Below are positions 35,566-44,465 of a DNA stretch of 64,000 nt, piece by piece. Under the pieces are notes generated by a model. The model was given only the letters and a program-made list of their open reading frames with translations, made no database searches and was not told where the DNA came from. This DNA comes from Flagellimonas zhangzhouensis (GTDB taxonomy: Bacteria; Bacteroidota; Bacteroidia; Flavobacteriales; Flavobacteriaceae): the NCBI RefSeq assembly GCF_900102925.1, contig NZ_FNKI01000001.1:1364001-1428000 (forward strand), read 5' to 3'. Both the position numbers and the translations under genes were made by a program. How positions within the stretch are numbered: the first letter of the stretch is position 1; each line of letters begins with the position of its first letter.

Positions 35566-38061
35566 ATGAAAAAATTCCTTCTTCCCTTATTTTTTCTTTT
35601 TTGTATCACTGCTTTTGGTCAAACCAAGGTGGAAGGTATGGTTACTGACGATTCTGGGATGCCAGTGGCTTTTGCCAATATTATCTTTATTAACTCATCC
35701 GAAGGAACCATCACTAATGATAATGGCCATTTTTATCTCGAGTCAGACGAAACCTATGATGCCATCAAGATTTCATTTATCGGATACGAGACCAAGGTGA
35801 TTGAATTGACCCAAAAGGTAAATTATGGGTTGGAAATTGTACTTGCCGAATCCGCCGAAGCACTTCAAGAAGTGGTCGTCTACACGGGAAAGCAATCCAA
35901 AAAGAACAATCCTGCGATAGAAATTCTTAAAAAAATATGGGCTAAAAAACGTCAGAATGGGGTTCGGATGTTCGACCAATATCAATACGATAAATACGAG
36001 AAAATAGAATTCGACCTCAATACCATTGACAGTGCCATGATCAAGAGCAAGCTGTTTAAAGGGTTGGAATTTATGTTCGAGGATTTGGATACTTCAAGAA
36101 TCACGGGAAAAACTTATTTGCCCATTTTCTTGAATGAAACCTTTTCCAAAGTTTATGGGGATAATAATCTTGATCGTGAAAAAGAGGATGTTTTAGGGAA
36201 TAAAAATTCAGGATTTAGTGGAAATCAAGCCATAACGGCATTTGTGGAAGACTTGTATTCCGACTACAATATCTATAACAATTACCTCAAGTTTTTCGAC
36301 AAGAGTTTTACCAGCCCACTCTCTAAAACAGGAGTGGATGTCTATAATTATGTATTGTCCGATAGTACCTTCATTGATAATAAATGGTGTTATAATATTA
36401 TTTATTACCCAAGGCGAAAAAACGAGCTTACCTTTAAGGGGGATTTTTGGGTGAACGATACCACCTTTGCCATCAAGAAGATTAACATGCAGGTCACCAA
36501 AAGTGCTAACATCAATTGGGTTAAGGATATCTATATTGAGCAGGATTTTGACGTGGTCAATGATTCGGTGTTTTTGCTGAAACGGGATTATATGTTGAGT
36601 GATTTCAGTTTCACCAAAAAAGAGGAATCCAAAGGGGTATATGGCAAGCGAACCACAGTTTTTGATAATTACAATTTTAATATTCCACGAACTGAAGATT
36701 TTTACAAAGCGGTCTCTGACCCCTACGACCCTCGGGTTTTTGAGCAGGACAGCGCCTTTTGGAAAAATGCACGTTTGGAACAGCTCAATGATGATGAAGC
36801 AGGAATCTTTAATCTGCTCGATACCTTAAAAACAGTTCCTAAGTTCAGAACTTACTACGATTTGGTCAGTATTTTGGGCTCGGGCTATATCGAAATCGAT
36901 AAATGGAACATTGACCTTGGGGATATTTATAGTTCGGTTGGTGTTAACGATGCGGAAGGGATTCGTTTGCGGGGAGGCGCACGTACCTATTTTGGCCAGA
37001 ATGATATGTGGCGCTTGGAAGGATATATGGCCTATGGTTTTGATGATAAAAAATTCAAACATGGCTTTCAAGGCAAGTTCTTGTTGGATCGAAAAAACCG
37101 ATTGATCATTTCTGGGGGTAATCGGCGTGATATTGAACAACTGGGATTGAGCTTGACCAGCACCAATGATGTAATGGGTAGGAGTATAGCATCCTCATCT
37201 TTAGTGACCGTTGGAACAAATGATAGGTTGAGCAACATTAATCTGTCAACCTTTAATATAGAAATAGAGCCCTTTACCAATGTAAAATTGAATATTGGCA
37301 GTTCCTATCGCGAATTAAGTTCTGCATTGCCAGATGCCTTTAGTTTGGATTATGTGGATTCCACTTTGCCAACAGGTATATCTTCTGAAGTAAAACAATT
37401 TGATATCAGCACTACCTTAATTTATACTCCAGGAAAGCGAACCATAGGTTATGGAGTGGAACGTTCCGATATCAATGATGACTACAGTACCATATTTATT
37501 AAGTACACTCACGGGATCGATGGCTTTTTGGAAAGTGATTTCGATTTTAAAAAATTGCAATTTTCATATACCCAACCATGGCAAGTTGGTGGTTTTGGGA
37601 GATTGACGACAAGTATTGAGGCAGGTAAGACTTTCGGAGCAGTTCCATTGAGTTTGCTCAGTGTTATTCCAGGGAACCAAACTTTGTTTACCATATATAA
37701 TGTATTCCCCAACTTGGATTTTTATGAATTCGTGACCGATACCTATGTAACAGTCCACTTGGAACACAATTTTAATGGAAGGTTGTTTTCTAGAATTCCC
37801 TTTTTGCGCAAACTTAATTTAAGGGAAATAATTGGTGTTCGAGGTGCGTGGGGTGAGCTATCGGAAGAGAATATTGCTTTAAGTGCACCCACCAATATTC
37901 CGTTACAGGCACCCACCGATAAATTGTATTGGGAATATTCCTTTGGGGTTGGCAACATCTTTAAAATATTCAGGATTGACTTCAATTTTAGAGGAAATTA
38001 CCTAGAGAATCCCGATGCAAGACGATTTGGAGTAACAGGAAGTTTCGGATTTAGTTTTTAA
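35566..38061 (+). CDS. DUF5686 and carboxypeptidase-regulatory-like domain outer-membrane protein
   Basis: An 831-residue protein: signal peptide (MKKFLLPLFFLFCITAFGQ), a carboxypeptidase-D regulatory-like plug domain (about 22-110, VEGMVTDDSGMPVAFANIIFINSSEGTITNDNGHF), then the DUF5686 region with beta-barrel character and a terminal Phe (GSFGFSF). The layout is that of a TonB-receptor-like outer-membrane protein without a TonB box plug. The family is widespread in Bacteroidota; its function is unknown. It is isolated between the pdhB terminator and the ppa promoter. Confidence 0.88.
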   Translation: MKKFLLPLFFLFCITAFGQTKVEGMVTDDSGMPVAFANIIFINSSEGTITNDNGHFYLESDETYDAIKISFIGYETKVIELTQKVNYGLEIVLAESAEALQEVVVYTGKQSKKNNPAIEILKKIWAKKRQNGVRMFDQYQYDKYEKIEFDLNTIDSAMIKSKLFKGLEFMFEDLDTSRITGKTYLPIFLNETFSKVYGDNNLDREKEDVLGNKNSGFSGNQAITAFVEDLYSDYNIYNNYLKFFDKSFTSPLSKTGVDVYNYVLSDSTFIDNKWCYNIIYYPRRKNELTFKGDFWVNDTTFAIKKINMQVTKSANINWVKDIYIEQDFDVVNDSVFLLKRDYMLSDFSFTKKEESKGVYGKRTTVFDNYNFNIPRTEDFYKAVSDPYDPRVFEQDSAFWKNARLEQLNDDEAGIFNLLDTLKTVPKFRTYYDLVSILGSGYIEIDKWNIDLGDIYSSVGVNDAEGIRLRGGARTYFGQNDMWRLEGYMAYGFDDKKFKHGFQGKFLLDRKNRLIISGGNRRDIEQLGLSLTSTNDVMGRSIASSSLVTVGTNDRLSNINLSTFNIEIEPFTNVKLNIGSSYRELSSALPDAFSLDYVDSTLPTGISSEVKQFDISTTLIYTPGKRTIGYGVERSDINDDYSTIFIKYTHGIDGFLESDFDFKKLQFSYTQPWQVGGFGRLTTSIEAGKTFGAVPLSLLSVIPGNQTLFTIYNVFPNLDFYEFVTDTYVTVHLEHNFNGRLFSRIPFLRKLNLREIIGVRGAWGELSEENIALSAPTNIPLQAPTDKLYWEYSFGVGNIFKIFRIDFNFRGNYLENPDARRFGVTGSFGFSF

Positions 38062-38108
38062 TTCCAATGAAATGAGCAATTTATTCGGCTTATTCCAGTT
38101 GTACTAGT

Positions 38109-38116
38109 TATTTTTG
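38109..38116 (+). promoter_or_regulatory. -7 element of the ppa promoter
   Basis: TATTTTTG is an exact TAnnTTTG match 21 bases before the ppa start codon; no good -33 element is visible. Confidence 0.5.
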
Positions 38117-38137
38117 TCAAATAAATAAATCTCTAAA

Positions 38138-38665
38138 ATGTCAAAAAAACCACGTATAACCTTTGATGTACTGGTAGAAATTCCCAAAGGTAGCCGAAAC
38201 AAGTACGAATACGACTTTACCCTAAACAAAATCCGATTCGATAGAACCTTATTTTCCTCGATGATGTATCCTGGAGATTATGGTTTTATTCCAGAAACAT
38301 TAGCATTGGATGGAGATCCGTTGGATGTATTGGTGTTGAGTACCGAACCAACCTACCCAATGGTGGTAATAGAAGTGAAGCCCGTAGGTGTTTTCCACAT
38401 GACGGATGAAAAAGGTCCAGATGAAAAAATCATTTGTGTACCCGTTTCTGACCCTATCTGGAGTAAAAGAGACGACATCAGCGAATTGAACCCACACCGT
38501 TTAAAAGAGATTGAACACTTCTTTCAAGTATATAAAGATTTGGAAGAGAAGAAAGTAGATGTTGGTGGTTGGGGCGATGTAAATGAAGCCGTAAAAATCT
38601 ATGAAGAATGTGTTGCGCGTTATGAAGATAGCGACCACAAAAAGAAAAGGACTTTCACAATATAG
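38138..38665 (+). CDS. ppa: soluble inorganic pyrophosphatase (family I)
   Basis: A 175-residue cytoplasmic enzyme that hydrolyses pyrophosphate. Conserved active-site pieces are EIPKGSRNKYEYD (about 12-24), RFDRTLFSSMMYPGDYGFIPETLALDGDPLDVLVL (about 36-70, with the Asp triad DGDPLD), and KRIEHFFQVYKDLEEKKVDVGGW-like text further on. It has its own promoter and terminator. The membrane-bound, ion-pumping pyrophosphatase gene follows directly, so the cell has the wasteful and the energy-conserving route side by side. Confidence 0.96.
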   Translation: MSKKPRITFDVLVEIPKGSRNKYEYDFTLNKIRFDRTLFSSMMYPGDYGFIPETLALDGDPLDVLVLSTEPTYPMVVIEVKPVGVFHMTDEKGPDEKIICVPVSDPIWSKRDDISELNPHRLKEIEHFFQVYKDLEEKKVDVGGWGDVNEAVKIYEECVARYEDSDHKKKRTFTI

Positions 38666-38684
38666 ATTACATAACAATAACATT

Positions 38685-38725
38685 AAAAAAATGCGCTTTT
38701 ATTAATTAAAAGCGCATTTTTTTTA
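38685..38725 (+). terminator. ppa terminator
   Basis: A 14-bp stem (38687-38700 with 38708-38721; loop about 7 bases, ATTAATT) around the GCGC core is followed by T's. Confidence 0.85.
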
Positions 38726-38781
38726 TTACTTCGTATTTTACTACATTAGCTACCATTGTAAAATACTAAACAACTCAATCT

Positions 38782-41184
38782 ATGGAATTAATCGTGAAGT
38801 TTTTGCCCATTTTCGGTGTCTTGGGCCTATTGTACGTTTTTATTAAAAATGTATGGATCTCCAAACAAGAGGTCGGGGACGAAAAAATGGCAAGAATTGC
38901 CAAGAACATTGCCGATGGGGCAATGTCATTCTTAAAGGCAGAATATAAAATACTGAGCATTTTTGTTGTAGCAGTTGCCGTGTTGCTTTTCTTTAAAGGA
39001 AGTAATGAGGCAGGTTCCAATGGAATGGTGGCTGTCTCCTTTATAGTTGGGGCCATTTGTTCAGCCCTTGCTGGTTTTATTGGAATGAAAGTGGCAACCA
39101 AAGCCAATGTAAGGACTACCAACGCTGCAAGAACCTCTTTGGGGAAAGCACTGGAAGTCGCCTTTGCTGGGGGAGCTGTTATGGGTCTTGGTGTAGTAGG
39201 TCTCGGTGTTTTAGGATTGAGTGGACTTTTTATGATTTATAGCGGTCAAGGTTGGGAAATCGGTGAAGTGCTGAATGTGCTTTCCGGATTTTCATTAGGA
39301 GCCTCGTCCATTGCACTTTTCGCTCGTGTTGGTGGTGGAATTTACACCAAAGCAGCAGATGTTGGAGCTGATTTAGTGGGTAAGGTAGAAGCAGGTATTC
39401 CAGAAGATCACCCTTTAAACCCTGCAACTATTGCAGACAATGTTGGGGACAATGTTGGAGATGTTGCAGGAATGGGAGCTGACCTTTTCGAATCTTACGT
39501 AGGATCTATTATCGGTACCATGGTTTTAGGTGCTGTTTTTGCTGGACTACCCGAGTTTCAATCAGCTTATGATGGTTTGGGTGCAGTGTATTTGCCACTG
39601 GCATTGGCTGCTGTAGGAATCATCATGTCAATCATTGGTACTTTCTTTGTAAAAGTTAAGGATGGCGGAAATCCACAAACCGCTTTGAATATTGGAGAAT
39701 TTGGATCGGCAGCATTAATGCTGATTGCGTCCTATTTTATAATAAATGCCATGTTGCCAGAATCTTGGATGGAGGGTGGCAATGAATTTACCTCCATGGG
39801 TGTTTTTTGGGCCACAATTGCAGGTCTTGTTGCAGGACTTTTGGTTGGAAAGGTAACCGAATACTATACAGGAACAGGCACAAAACCTGTTAATTCAATT
39901 GTTCGACAATCCGATACAGGAGCTGCAACCAATATTATTGCAGGTTTGGGTGTAGGGATGATGTCAACAGCCATTCCTATTATTTTAATAGCTGCTGCAA
40001 TTTTGGTTTCCCATTATTTTGCAGGATTATATGGAATTGCCATTGCAGCTGTGGGAATGTTGGCCAATACAGGAATCCAGTTGGCCGTTGATGCCTACGG
40101 ACCTATATCAGATAATGCAGGTGGAATTGCCGAAATGGCCGAATTGCCGAGTGAAGTTCGCGAAAGGACCGATAAATTGGATGCCGTAGGCAACACAACC
40201 GCAGCCATCGGAAAGGGATTTGCTATTGCGTCTGCCGCATTGACCGCCTTGGCGTTATTTGCTGCCTTTATGAAAACAGCTGGCGTTAAATCCATTGATG
40301 TATCCCAACCCGATATTATGGCGGGACTCTTAGTAGGAGGAATGCTTCCATTTGTATTCTCGGCTTTGTCCATGAATGCCGTAGGTAGAGCAGCCATGTC
40401 CATGATCGAGGAAGTACGTCGTCAGTTTAGGGACATTCCTAAACTAAAAGCTGCTTTGGAAGTGATGCGTAAGTACGATGCGGACCTTTCCAAAGCCAGT
40501 AAGGAAGATATGGAGATTTTTGAAGCTGCAGATGGTGTGGCCGAATACGATAAATGTGTGGAAATTTCTACCCAAGCATCCATTAAGGAAATGGTTATGC
40601 CAGGATTATTGGCCATTGCCGTTCCCGTGGCTGTTGGTTTTATCGGTGGAGCTGAAATGTTAGGTGGACTTTTGGCAGGAGTTACCACCGCTGGAGTTTT
40701 GATGGCCATATTCCAATCTAATGCAGGTGGAGCATGGGACAACGCGAAAAAAACCATCGAAAGTGAAGGTAAAAAAGGAACCGATGCACACAAAGCAGCT
40801 GTTGTGGGAGATACCGTTGGTGATCCTTTTAAGGATACTTCTGGTCCTTCTTTAAATATTTTGCTTAAATTGATGTCTGTAGTGGCATTGGTCATCGCAC
40901 CAAGTTTAGTGAGTTTGGCTCCTGCGGATGAATTGTCCATCACCAAAGAAGATGGAACTGTTATCACGGTTACCGACCATGGAATGATGGAAACCAAAGC
41001 AGTTGAAAAGCAAATCCGTGTTGAGGTAAGCAATACTGAAGACGGAGCGTTTAAAGCTGTTGTGACCACTAGTACCGAAATGAATGGTGAGTTGGTGGAA
41101 GAAACCGAAGAGTTTACAGCCGCTACCAAAGAAGAATTGGAGAAAAAAATTCAAGAATATAAGAGTGCCGAGGCAAAGGATTAG
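38782..41184 (+). CDS. hppA: K+-dependent, cation-translocating membrane pyrophosphatase
   Basis: An 800-residue integral membrane PPase that couples pyrophosphate hydrolysis to export of Na+ and/or H+. The substrate site is [20 protein letters not shown] (about 175-205), followed by [26 protein letters not shown], with a second acidic cluster [13 protein letters not shown] near 440. [10 protein letters not shown] (about 470-479) has Ala474 and Gly477 at the positions that distinguish K+-dependent from K+-independent enzymes; most K+-dependent ones pump Na+. A soluble acidic tail of about 90 residues (about 712-800) follows the last helix. The gene lies next to the soluble ppa. Confidence 0.95.
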   Translation: MELIVKFLPIFGVLGLLYVFIKNVWISKQEVGDEKMARIAKNIADGAMSFLKAEYKILSIFVVAVAVLLFFKGSNEAGSNGMVAVSFIVGAICSALAGFIGMKVATKANVRTTNAARTSLGKALEVAFAGGAVMGLGVVGLGVLGLSGLFMIYSGQGWEIGEVLNVLSGFSLGASSIALFARVGGGIYTKAADVGADLVGKVEAGIPEDHPLNPATIADNVGDNVGDVAGMGADLFESYVGSIIGTMVLGAVFAGLPEFQSAYDGLGAVYLPLALAAVGIIMSIIGTFFVKVKDGGNPQTALNIGEFGSAALMLIASYFIINAMLPESWMEGGNEFTSMGVFWATIAGLVAGLLVGKVTEYYTGTGTKPVNSIVRQSDTGAATNIIAGLGVGMMSTAIPIILIAAAILVSHYFAGLYGIAIAAVGMLANTGIQLAVDAYGPISDNAGGIAEMAELPSEVRERTDKLDAVGNTTAAIGKGFAIASAALTALALFAAFMKTAGVKSIDVSQPDIMAGLLVGGMLPFVFSALSMNAVGRAAMSMIEEVRRQFRDIPKLKAALEVMRKYDADLSKASKEDMEIFEAADGVAEYDKCVEISTQASIKEMVMPGLLAIAVPVAVGFIGGAEMLGGLLAGVTTAGVLMAIFQSNAGGAWDNAKKTIESEGKKGTDAHKAAVVGDTVGDPFKDTSGPSLNILLKLMSVVALVIAPSLVSLAPADELSITKEDGTVITVTDHGMMETKAVEKQIRVEVSNTEDGAFKAVVTTSTEMNGELVEETEEFTAATKEELEKKIQEYKSAEAKD

Positions 41185-41206
41185 CTCGCGCTTTACATAA
41201 AGCTGG

Positions 41207-41238
41207 AAAAACCACGCCCAACGGCGTGGTTTTTTTAT
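41207..41238 (+). terminator. hppA terminator
   Basis: CCACGCC (41212-41218) pairs with GGCGTGG (41223-41229), extended by A/T pairs on both sides, followed by seven T's. Confidence 0.88.
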
Positions 41239-41253
41239 TTAATCGGGTTGAAT

Positions 41254-41280
41254 GTCATATCGAGCGAAGTCGAGATATCA
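41254..41280 (+). repeat. dispersed palindromic repeat unit
   Basis: GTCATATCGAGCGAAGTCGAG, then ATAT. The core TCGAGCG(A/C)AGTCGAGA is shared with the copies at 56804-56830 and 63176-63202. It lies in the gap between convergent hppA and tonB. Confidence 0.7.
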
Positions 41281-41994
41281 ATTCAATTTAAAAGTAATCG
41301 GTAGGGTATAAGTTACCTTTACTTGTTTTCCACCTTGTTTTCCTGGGGTCATTGTAGGTAATTTGGAAATTATTCGAGTTGCTTCATTTTCTAAAGTTTC
41401 ATGTGGCCCTCGAAACTTAATATTTCCAATATCGCCGTTTTTTTCAATGGTGAATCTGATATCTACCCTGCCTTGCAATCCCATTTCTTGAGCCACTTCG
41501 GGATATCTAAAATTTTTACGGATATGTTTTTTCATCATCTCTTGGAAACAATCACGTTTACCTTTTTCTGTGGTTTCACCCTCACAACCAGGGAAAATTG
41601 GCACATTTTCCACTGAAATGATAGGTATTTCTTCATCGATTTCTTCTTCTTCAACTTTAATATCGTCTACTTCTGCCACAGGAGTATCTTGATTGGTGTC
41701 GTCAGGTTCAATAACTGGTTCGACAATATCATCTTCATCATCCGCAATCTCAATTTTTGGCGGGGTTTGAATTTTGGGTTTGGGAGGTTCTGGTAGTTTT
41801 TGAAAGGTGATCGGCACTTCTTCATCAGGTAAAAGGTTTGGGTCTAATTGTCCAATATCCCAATCCGATTTTGGGTCGAAGGTTTTCCATTCCAATGCCA
41901 AAAAGGTGAGCAGTAAAATAAAGGTCATTCCAACCATAAAATACAGCAAGCTGTTTTTTCTAAGGTCTAACTGTGGGTTCTTTTTCGGTCTCAT
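41278..41994 (-). CDS. tonB: energy transducer TonB
   Basis: A 238-residue TonB: short basic cytoplasmic N-terminus, one membrane anchor (about 14-33, SLLYFMVGMTFILLLTFLAL), a Pro/Lys then Glu/Asp-rich periplasmic linker (about 55-125), and a C-terminal TonB_C domain (YPEVAQEMGLQGRVDIRFTIEKNG...LPITFKLN). It passes proton-motive energy from ExbBD to outer-membrane receptors. Before the domain it has FPGCE...C (two Cys 11 residues apart), a probable disulfide also found in the secreted TonB_C protein at 28350-29165. No exbB or exbD lies nearby. Confidence 0.9.
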   Translation of the reverse strand: MRPKKNPQLDLRKNSLLYFMVGMTFILLLTFLALEWKTFDPKSDWDIGQLDPNLLPDEEVPITFQKLPEPPKPKIQTPPKIEIADDEDDIVEPVIEPDDTNQDTPVAEVDDIKVEEEEIDEEIPIISVENVPIFPGCEGETTEKGKRDCFQEMMKKHIRKNFRYPEVAQEMGLQGRVDIRFTIEKNGDIGNIKFRGPHETLENEATRIISKLPTMTPGKQGGKQVKVTYTLPITFKLN

Positions 41995-42134
41995 AATATC
42001 ATAGTTTTTGAGCCTATAAAAGGCATAGTTAATAGTGATGGGTAAATCCCAATCCTAAACTAACTTCAAAAACAACCGAAATAAAGTGCCAATGAGGGAA
42101 CGAATCTCTTGAGTGAGTAAACGGGAATTATTTT

Positions 42135-43412
42135 TTAATCCACTATGGCTTGATAGATCAATGCACGTAATTTTCCATGGTCATCAATGTCTCCAGACGG
42201 AATCAATTGTGTAAAATAGACCACCACCATTTCTTCTTGGTGATCTACCCAATAGGAAGAATGGTAGGCGCCACCCCAACCATATTCGCCAACAGAACCC
42301 AATGTGCCAAGGTCTCCTAAATCTTCAACCACTGAAAAGCCCAATCCAAAACCAGTTCCACCTACCCAAGGGAATTGTGCCTTGCCCAAATGGTTAACGG
42401 TCATCAATTCCACAGATTTTCTGGAAAGGATGCGATTTCCGTTAAAAACACCTTTGTTCAACATCATTTGCAGGAATTTGGCATAATCCATCGATGTGCT
42501 CAATAGCCCAGCACCCCCCGAAAAACTTGTTCGTGGTCCATCTACATAAGCTCCTTGGCCTACCATGCCACCAGGAGTTGGGGCTGGCTCCAAACCATTT
42601 TCAGTAGGGGAATACACAACGGCTAAACGTGCTCTTTTTGCTTCGGGAAGATAAAAATGGGTGTCTGTCATGCCCAGAGGTTCAAGGATATTTTTCTTTA
42701 GAAAAACATCCAAAGGTTCTCCAGAGACCACTTCAATCAAAGCGCCAAGGATATCGGTGTTGTAACCGTATTCAAATTTTTCACCAGGTTGGGCTTCAAA
42801 AGGTAGGTCGCCCATTCTGTTGATTGTCGCTTGAATAGGTTCTTCGCGGTCCGCAAAATACCATCCTTGAATTCCTGCTTTTTCCCATAAATTTGCCGAA
42901 ATACCACTACCATAAGAAACTCCAGAAGTATGGGTGAGCAAATCTCGAATGGTGATGGGTCTCTCCGCGTCAACAATGTCGTAGCCCCCATCATCCTTGC
43001 GAACAGCTACTTTGGTTTTTTGAAATGCGGGCATAAACTTGCCCACCTGGTCTGTAATCAATAATTTGCCTCGTTCCTGAAGTATCATCACCCCAACACT
43101 TACAATAGCTTTGGTCTGAGATGCAATTCGAAAAATGGAACCTTCGGTCATCGGAACATTATTTACAATGTCATTTTTGCCAAAAGTTTCGAAATAGGCA
43201 ATTTTACCTTTTCGTGCTACCAAAATGGATGCACCAGGCAATCTGTTCTGATCCACATACTCTTGAAAAGTTGAAGTCAAATATGCAAGGCGTTCCGAGG
43301 ACATGCCCACTTGTTCTGCGGGTACTTTGGCAAGTTCTTGTGCATAGGTGAAAACTTGCAGGAACAATGCAATGAACAAAACTTTAAATGGGATTGGATG
43401 TTTAGTGGTCAT
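42135..43412 (-). CDS. serine hydrolase, beta-lactamase/EstB family
   Basis: A 425-residue exported protein with a signal peptide (VLFIALFLQVFTYAQ). The active-site SxxK is Ser98-Gln-Thr-Lys101 in RIASQTKAI, and the second motif tyrosine is Tyr217 in FEYGYNTDILG, as in class C-like esterases. The third motif region is GWGGAYHSSYWVDHQEEMVVVYFTQ near 385-410. Members of this group are esterases, D-amino peptidases or of unknown substrate; beta-lactam hydrolysis should not be assumed. It is a single gene. Confidence 0.88.
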   Translation of the reverse strand: MTTKHPIPFKVLFIALFLQVFTYAQELAKVPAEQVGMSSERLAYLTSTFQEYVDQNRLPGASILVARKGKIAYFETFGKNDIVNNVPMTEGSIFRIASQTKAIVSVGVMILQERGKLLITDQVGKFMPAFQKTKVAVRKDDGGYDIVDAERPITIRDLLTHTSGVSYGSGISANLWEKAGIQGWYFADREEPIQATINRMGDLPFEAQPGEKFEYGYNTDILGALIEVVSGEPLDVFLKKNILEPLGMTDTHFYLPEAKRARLAVVYSPTENGLEPAPTPGGMVGQGAYVDGPRTSFSGGAGLLSTSMDYAKFLQMMLNKGVFNGNRILSRKSVELMTVNHLGKAQFPWVGGTGFGLGFSVVEDLGDLGTLGSVGEYGWGGAYHSSYWVDHQEEMVVVYFTQLIPSGDIDDHGKLRALIYQAIVD

Positions 43413-43519
43413 GGTAGTGCTTTTTGGTTATTTGGATATGCAAATACCATTAAATATACCCAATATTCTTTCAATCAAAAGAATAGAAAATAAAGTAATT
43501 GAAAATTTAGAAGCAGGAA

Positions 43520-44137
43520 TTATTCAAACAACCCGTGAATCTCACCATCAATGCGGTTGATCACTTCACCTAAATCTTCGGGATTGTCCACAAAATCCAG
43601 ATTGTCCACATCAAAAATAATGAGCTTTCCTTTGGCATAGGTGTTCACCCAAGCTTCGTAACGCTCGTTCAAACGGCTGAGGTAATCAATGGAAATTGAA
43701 TTTTCATAATCCCGACCACGCTTGTGAATCTGGCTCACCAAATTGGGAATGGTACTTCTAAGGTAAATCAATAGATCTGGTGGTTGCACCAAGCTCTCCA
43801 TCAACTCAAAAAGACTTTTGTAGTTTTCAAAATCTCGGTTGGTCATCAACCCCATCGCATGCAAGTTGGGTGCAAAAATGTGCGCATCCTCATAAATGGT
43901 TCGATCTTGAATCACACTTTTTCCACTTTCCCTAATTTTCAGAATCTGACGGTATCTACTGTTCAAAAAGTAAATCTGCAGGTTAAAGCTCCAACGCTCC
44001 ATTTGGGTATAAAAATCATCCAAATAAGGATTGTCAACCACATCCTCAAAATGGGCATCCCACTTATAGTGTTTGGCCAATAGATTTGTTAAGGTGGTTT
44101 TGCCAGCGCCAATGTTACCTGCAACAGCAATATGCAT
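43520..44137 (-). CDS. deoxynucleoside kinase
   Basis: A 205-residue kinase of the dNK/dGK family that phosphorylates salvaged deoxynucleosides. The P-loop GNIGAGKTT is at residues 7-15. Further landmarks are the FEDVVDNPYLDDFY substrate segment (about 34-47), SVIQDRTIYEDAHIFA with the catalytic Glu-Arg-like block (about 80-95), and LIYLRSTIPNLVSQIHKRGRDYE as the lid. It is single and divergent from metK. With thyA and the nucleoside transporter it points to active deoxynucleotide salvage. Confidence 0.9.
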   Translation of the reverse strand: MHIAVAGNIGAGKTTLTNLLAKHYKWDAHFEDVVDNPYLDDFYTQMERWSFNLQIYFLNSRYRQILKIRESGKSVIQDRTIYEDAHIFAPNLHAMGLMTNRDFENYKSLFELMESLVQPPDLLIYLRSTIPNLVSQIHKRGRDYENSISIDYLSRLNERYEAWVNTYAKGKLIIFDVDNLDFVDNPEDLGEVINRIDGEIHGLFE

Positions 44138-44288
44138 AGGGGTGAGTGTTTAAAAGTTGGTGTTTATGATCAGGGAAATTCTAATCGCCGCAATATACAA
44201 AGTATATCCAGTAGACGAAAAAAAACTGGTTAAATAGCCCTTATAAAAAAGCATCGTCAACAAAGTTTTAAAATATGTGGCAAATACG

Positions 44289-44296
44289 TACTTTTG
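44289..44296 (+). promoter_or_regulatory. -7 element of the metK promoter
   Basis: TACTTTTG is an exact TAnnTTTG match. Transcription would begin near 44303, directly in front of the riboswitch that starts at 44308. The gap 44138-44288 holds no gene; it has a small inverted repeat ATATAC-AAA-GTATAT at 44193-44207. Confidence 0.65.
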
Positions 44297-44307
44297 CACC
44301 TCAAAAC

Positions 44308-44396
44308 GAGGAAAGATTTGACTGATTGCAACCTCAGATGCCAGGAAAGAGGGCACAAGAAAAATGCTAAAGCAGTTCAAACCCATGGTGGTTTGA
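44308..44396 (+). ncRNA. pseudoknot SAM riboswitch (SAM-II/SAM-V type) in the metK leader
   Basis: The stem GAGG (44308-44311) with CCTC (44332-44335) encloses GATTTGACTGATTGCAA, the loop typical of SAM-II-type aptamers. Downstream GCTAAAGCAGT (44366-44376) supplies the second conserved strand: CAGT (44373-44376) pairs with ACTG (44321-44324) to make the pseudoknot, and GC (44366-44367) can pair with GC (44328-44329). The 30-base insert between has its own TGCC/GGCA hairpin. Right after the aptamer is a 7-bp hairpin (44377-44383 with 44390-44396). The downstream gene makes SAM, which fits feedback control. SAM-II and SAM-V share this core, and I cannot separate them by eye. Confidence 0.8.
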
Positions 44397-44465
44397 CTCC
44401 TCTTCATTAATGATTGAGAGCTTCGGTTGCAGGTCTAAGTCGAGATTTCCCATTAATTAAACGTA

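Noticed and set aside
40422..41129. A 235-codon minus-strand frame inside hppA
   Set aside because: It is antisense to conserved hppA codons and has a Ser/Thr/Pro-rich composition typical of the complement of membrane-protein genes.
42135..43412. Calling the serine hydrolase a beta-lactamase resistance gene
   Set aside because: The SxxK and Tyr motifs are shared by esterases and peptidases, and the Tyr motif is of the EstB type; resistance cannot be inferred.
43429..43446. Inverted repeat TATTTG-N6-CAAATA before the serine hydrolase gene
   Set aside because: Six-base arms in AT-rich DNA are expected by chance and no second copy was seen.
44150..44407. An 85-codon minus-strand reading frame upstream of metK
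   Set aside because: It overlaps the metK promoter and riboswitch on the other strand and has no recognisable domain; the RNA structure explains the sequence better.
44426..44450. A further repeat copy in the metK leader (text around AAGTCGAGATTTC)
   Set aside because: Only about ten bases resemble the repeat and the conserved GTCA end is missing.
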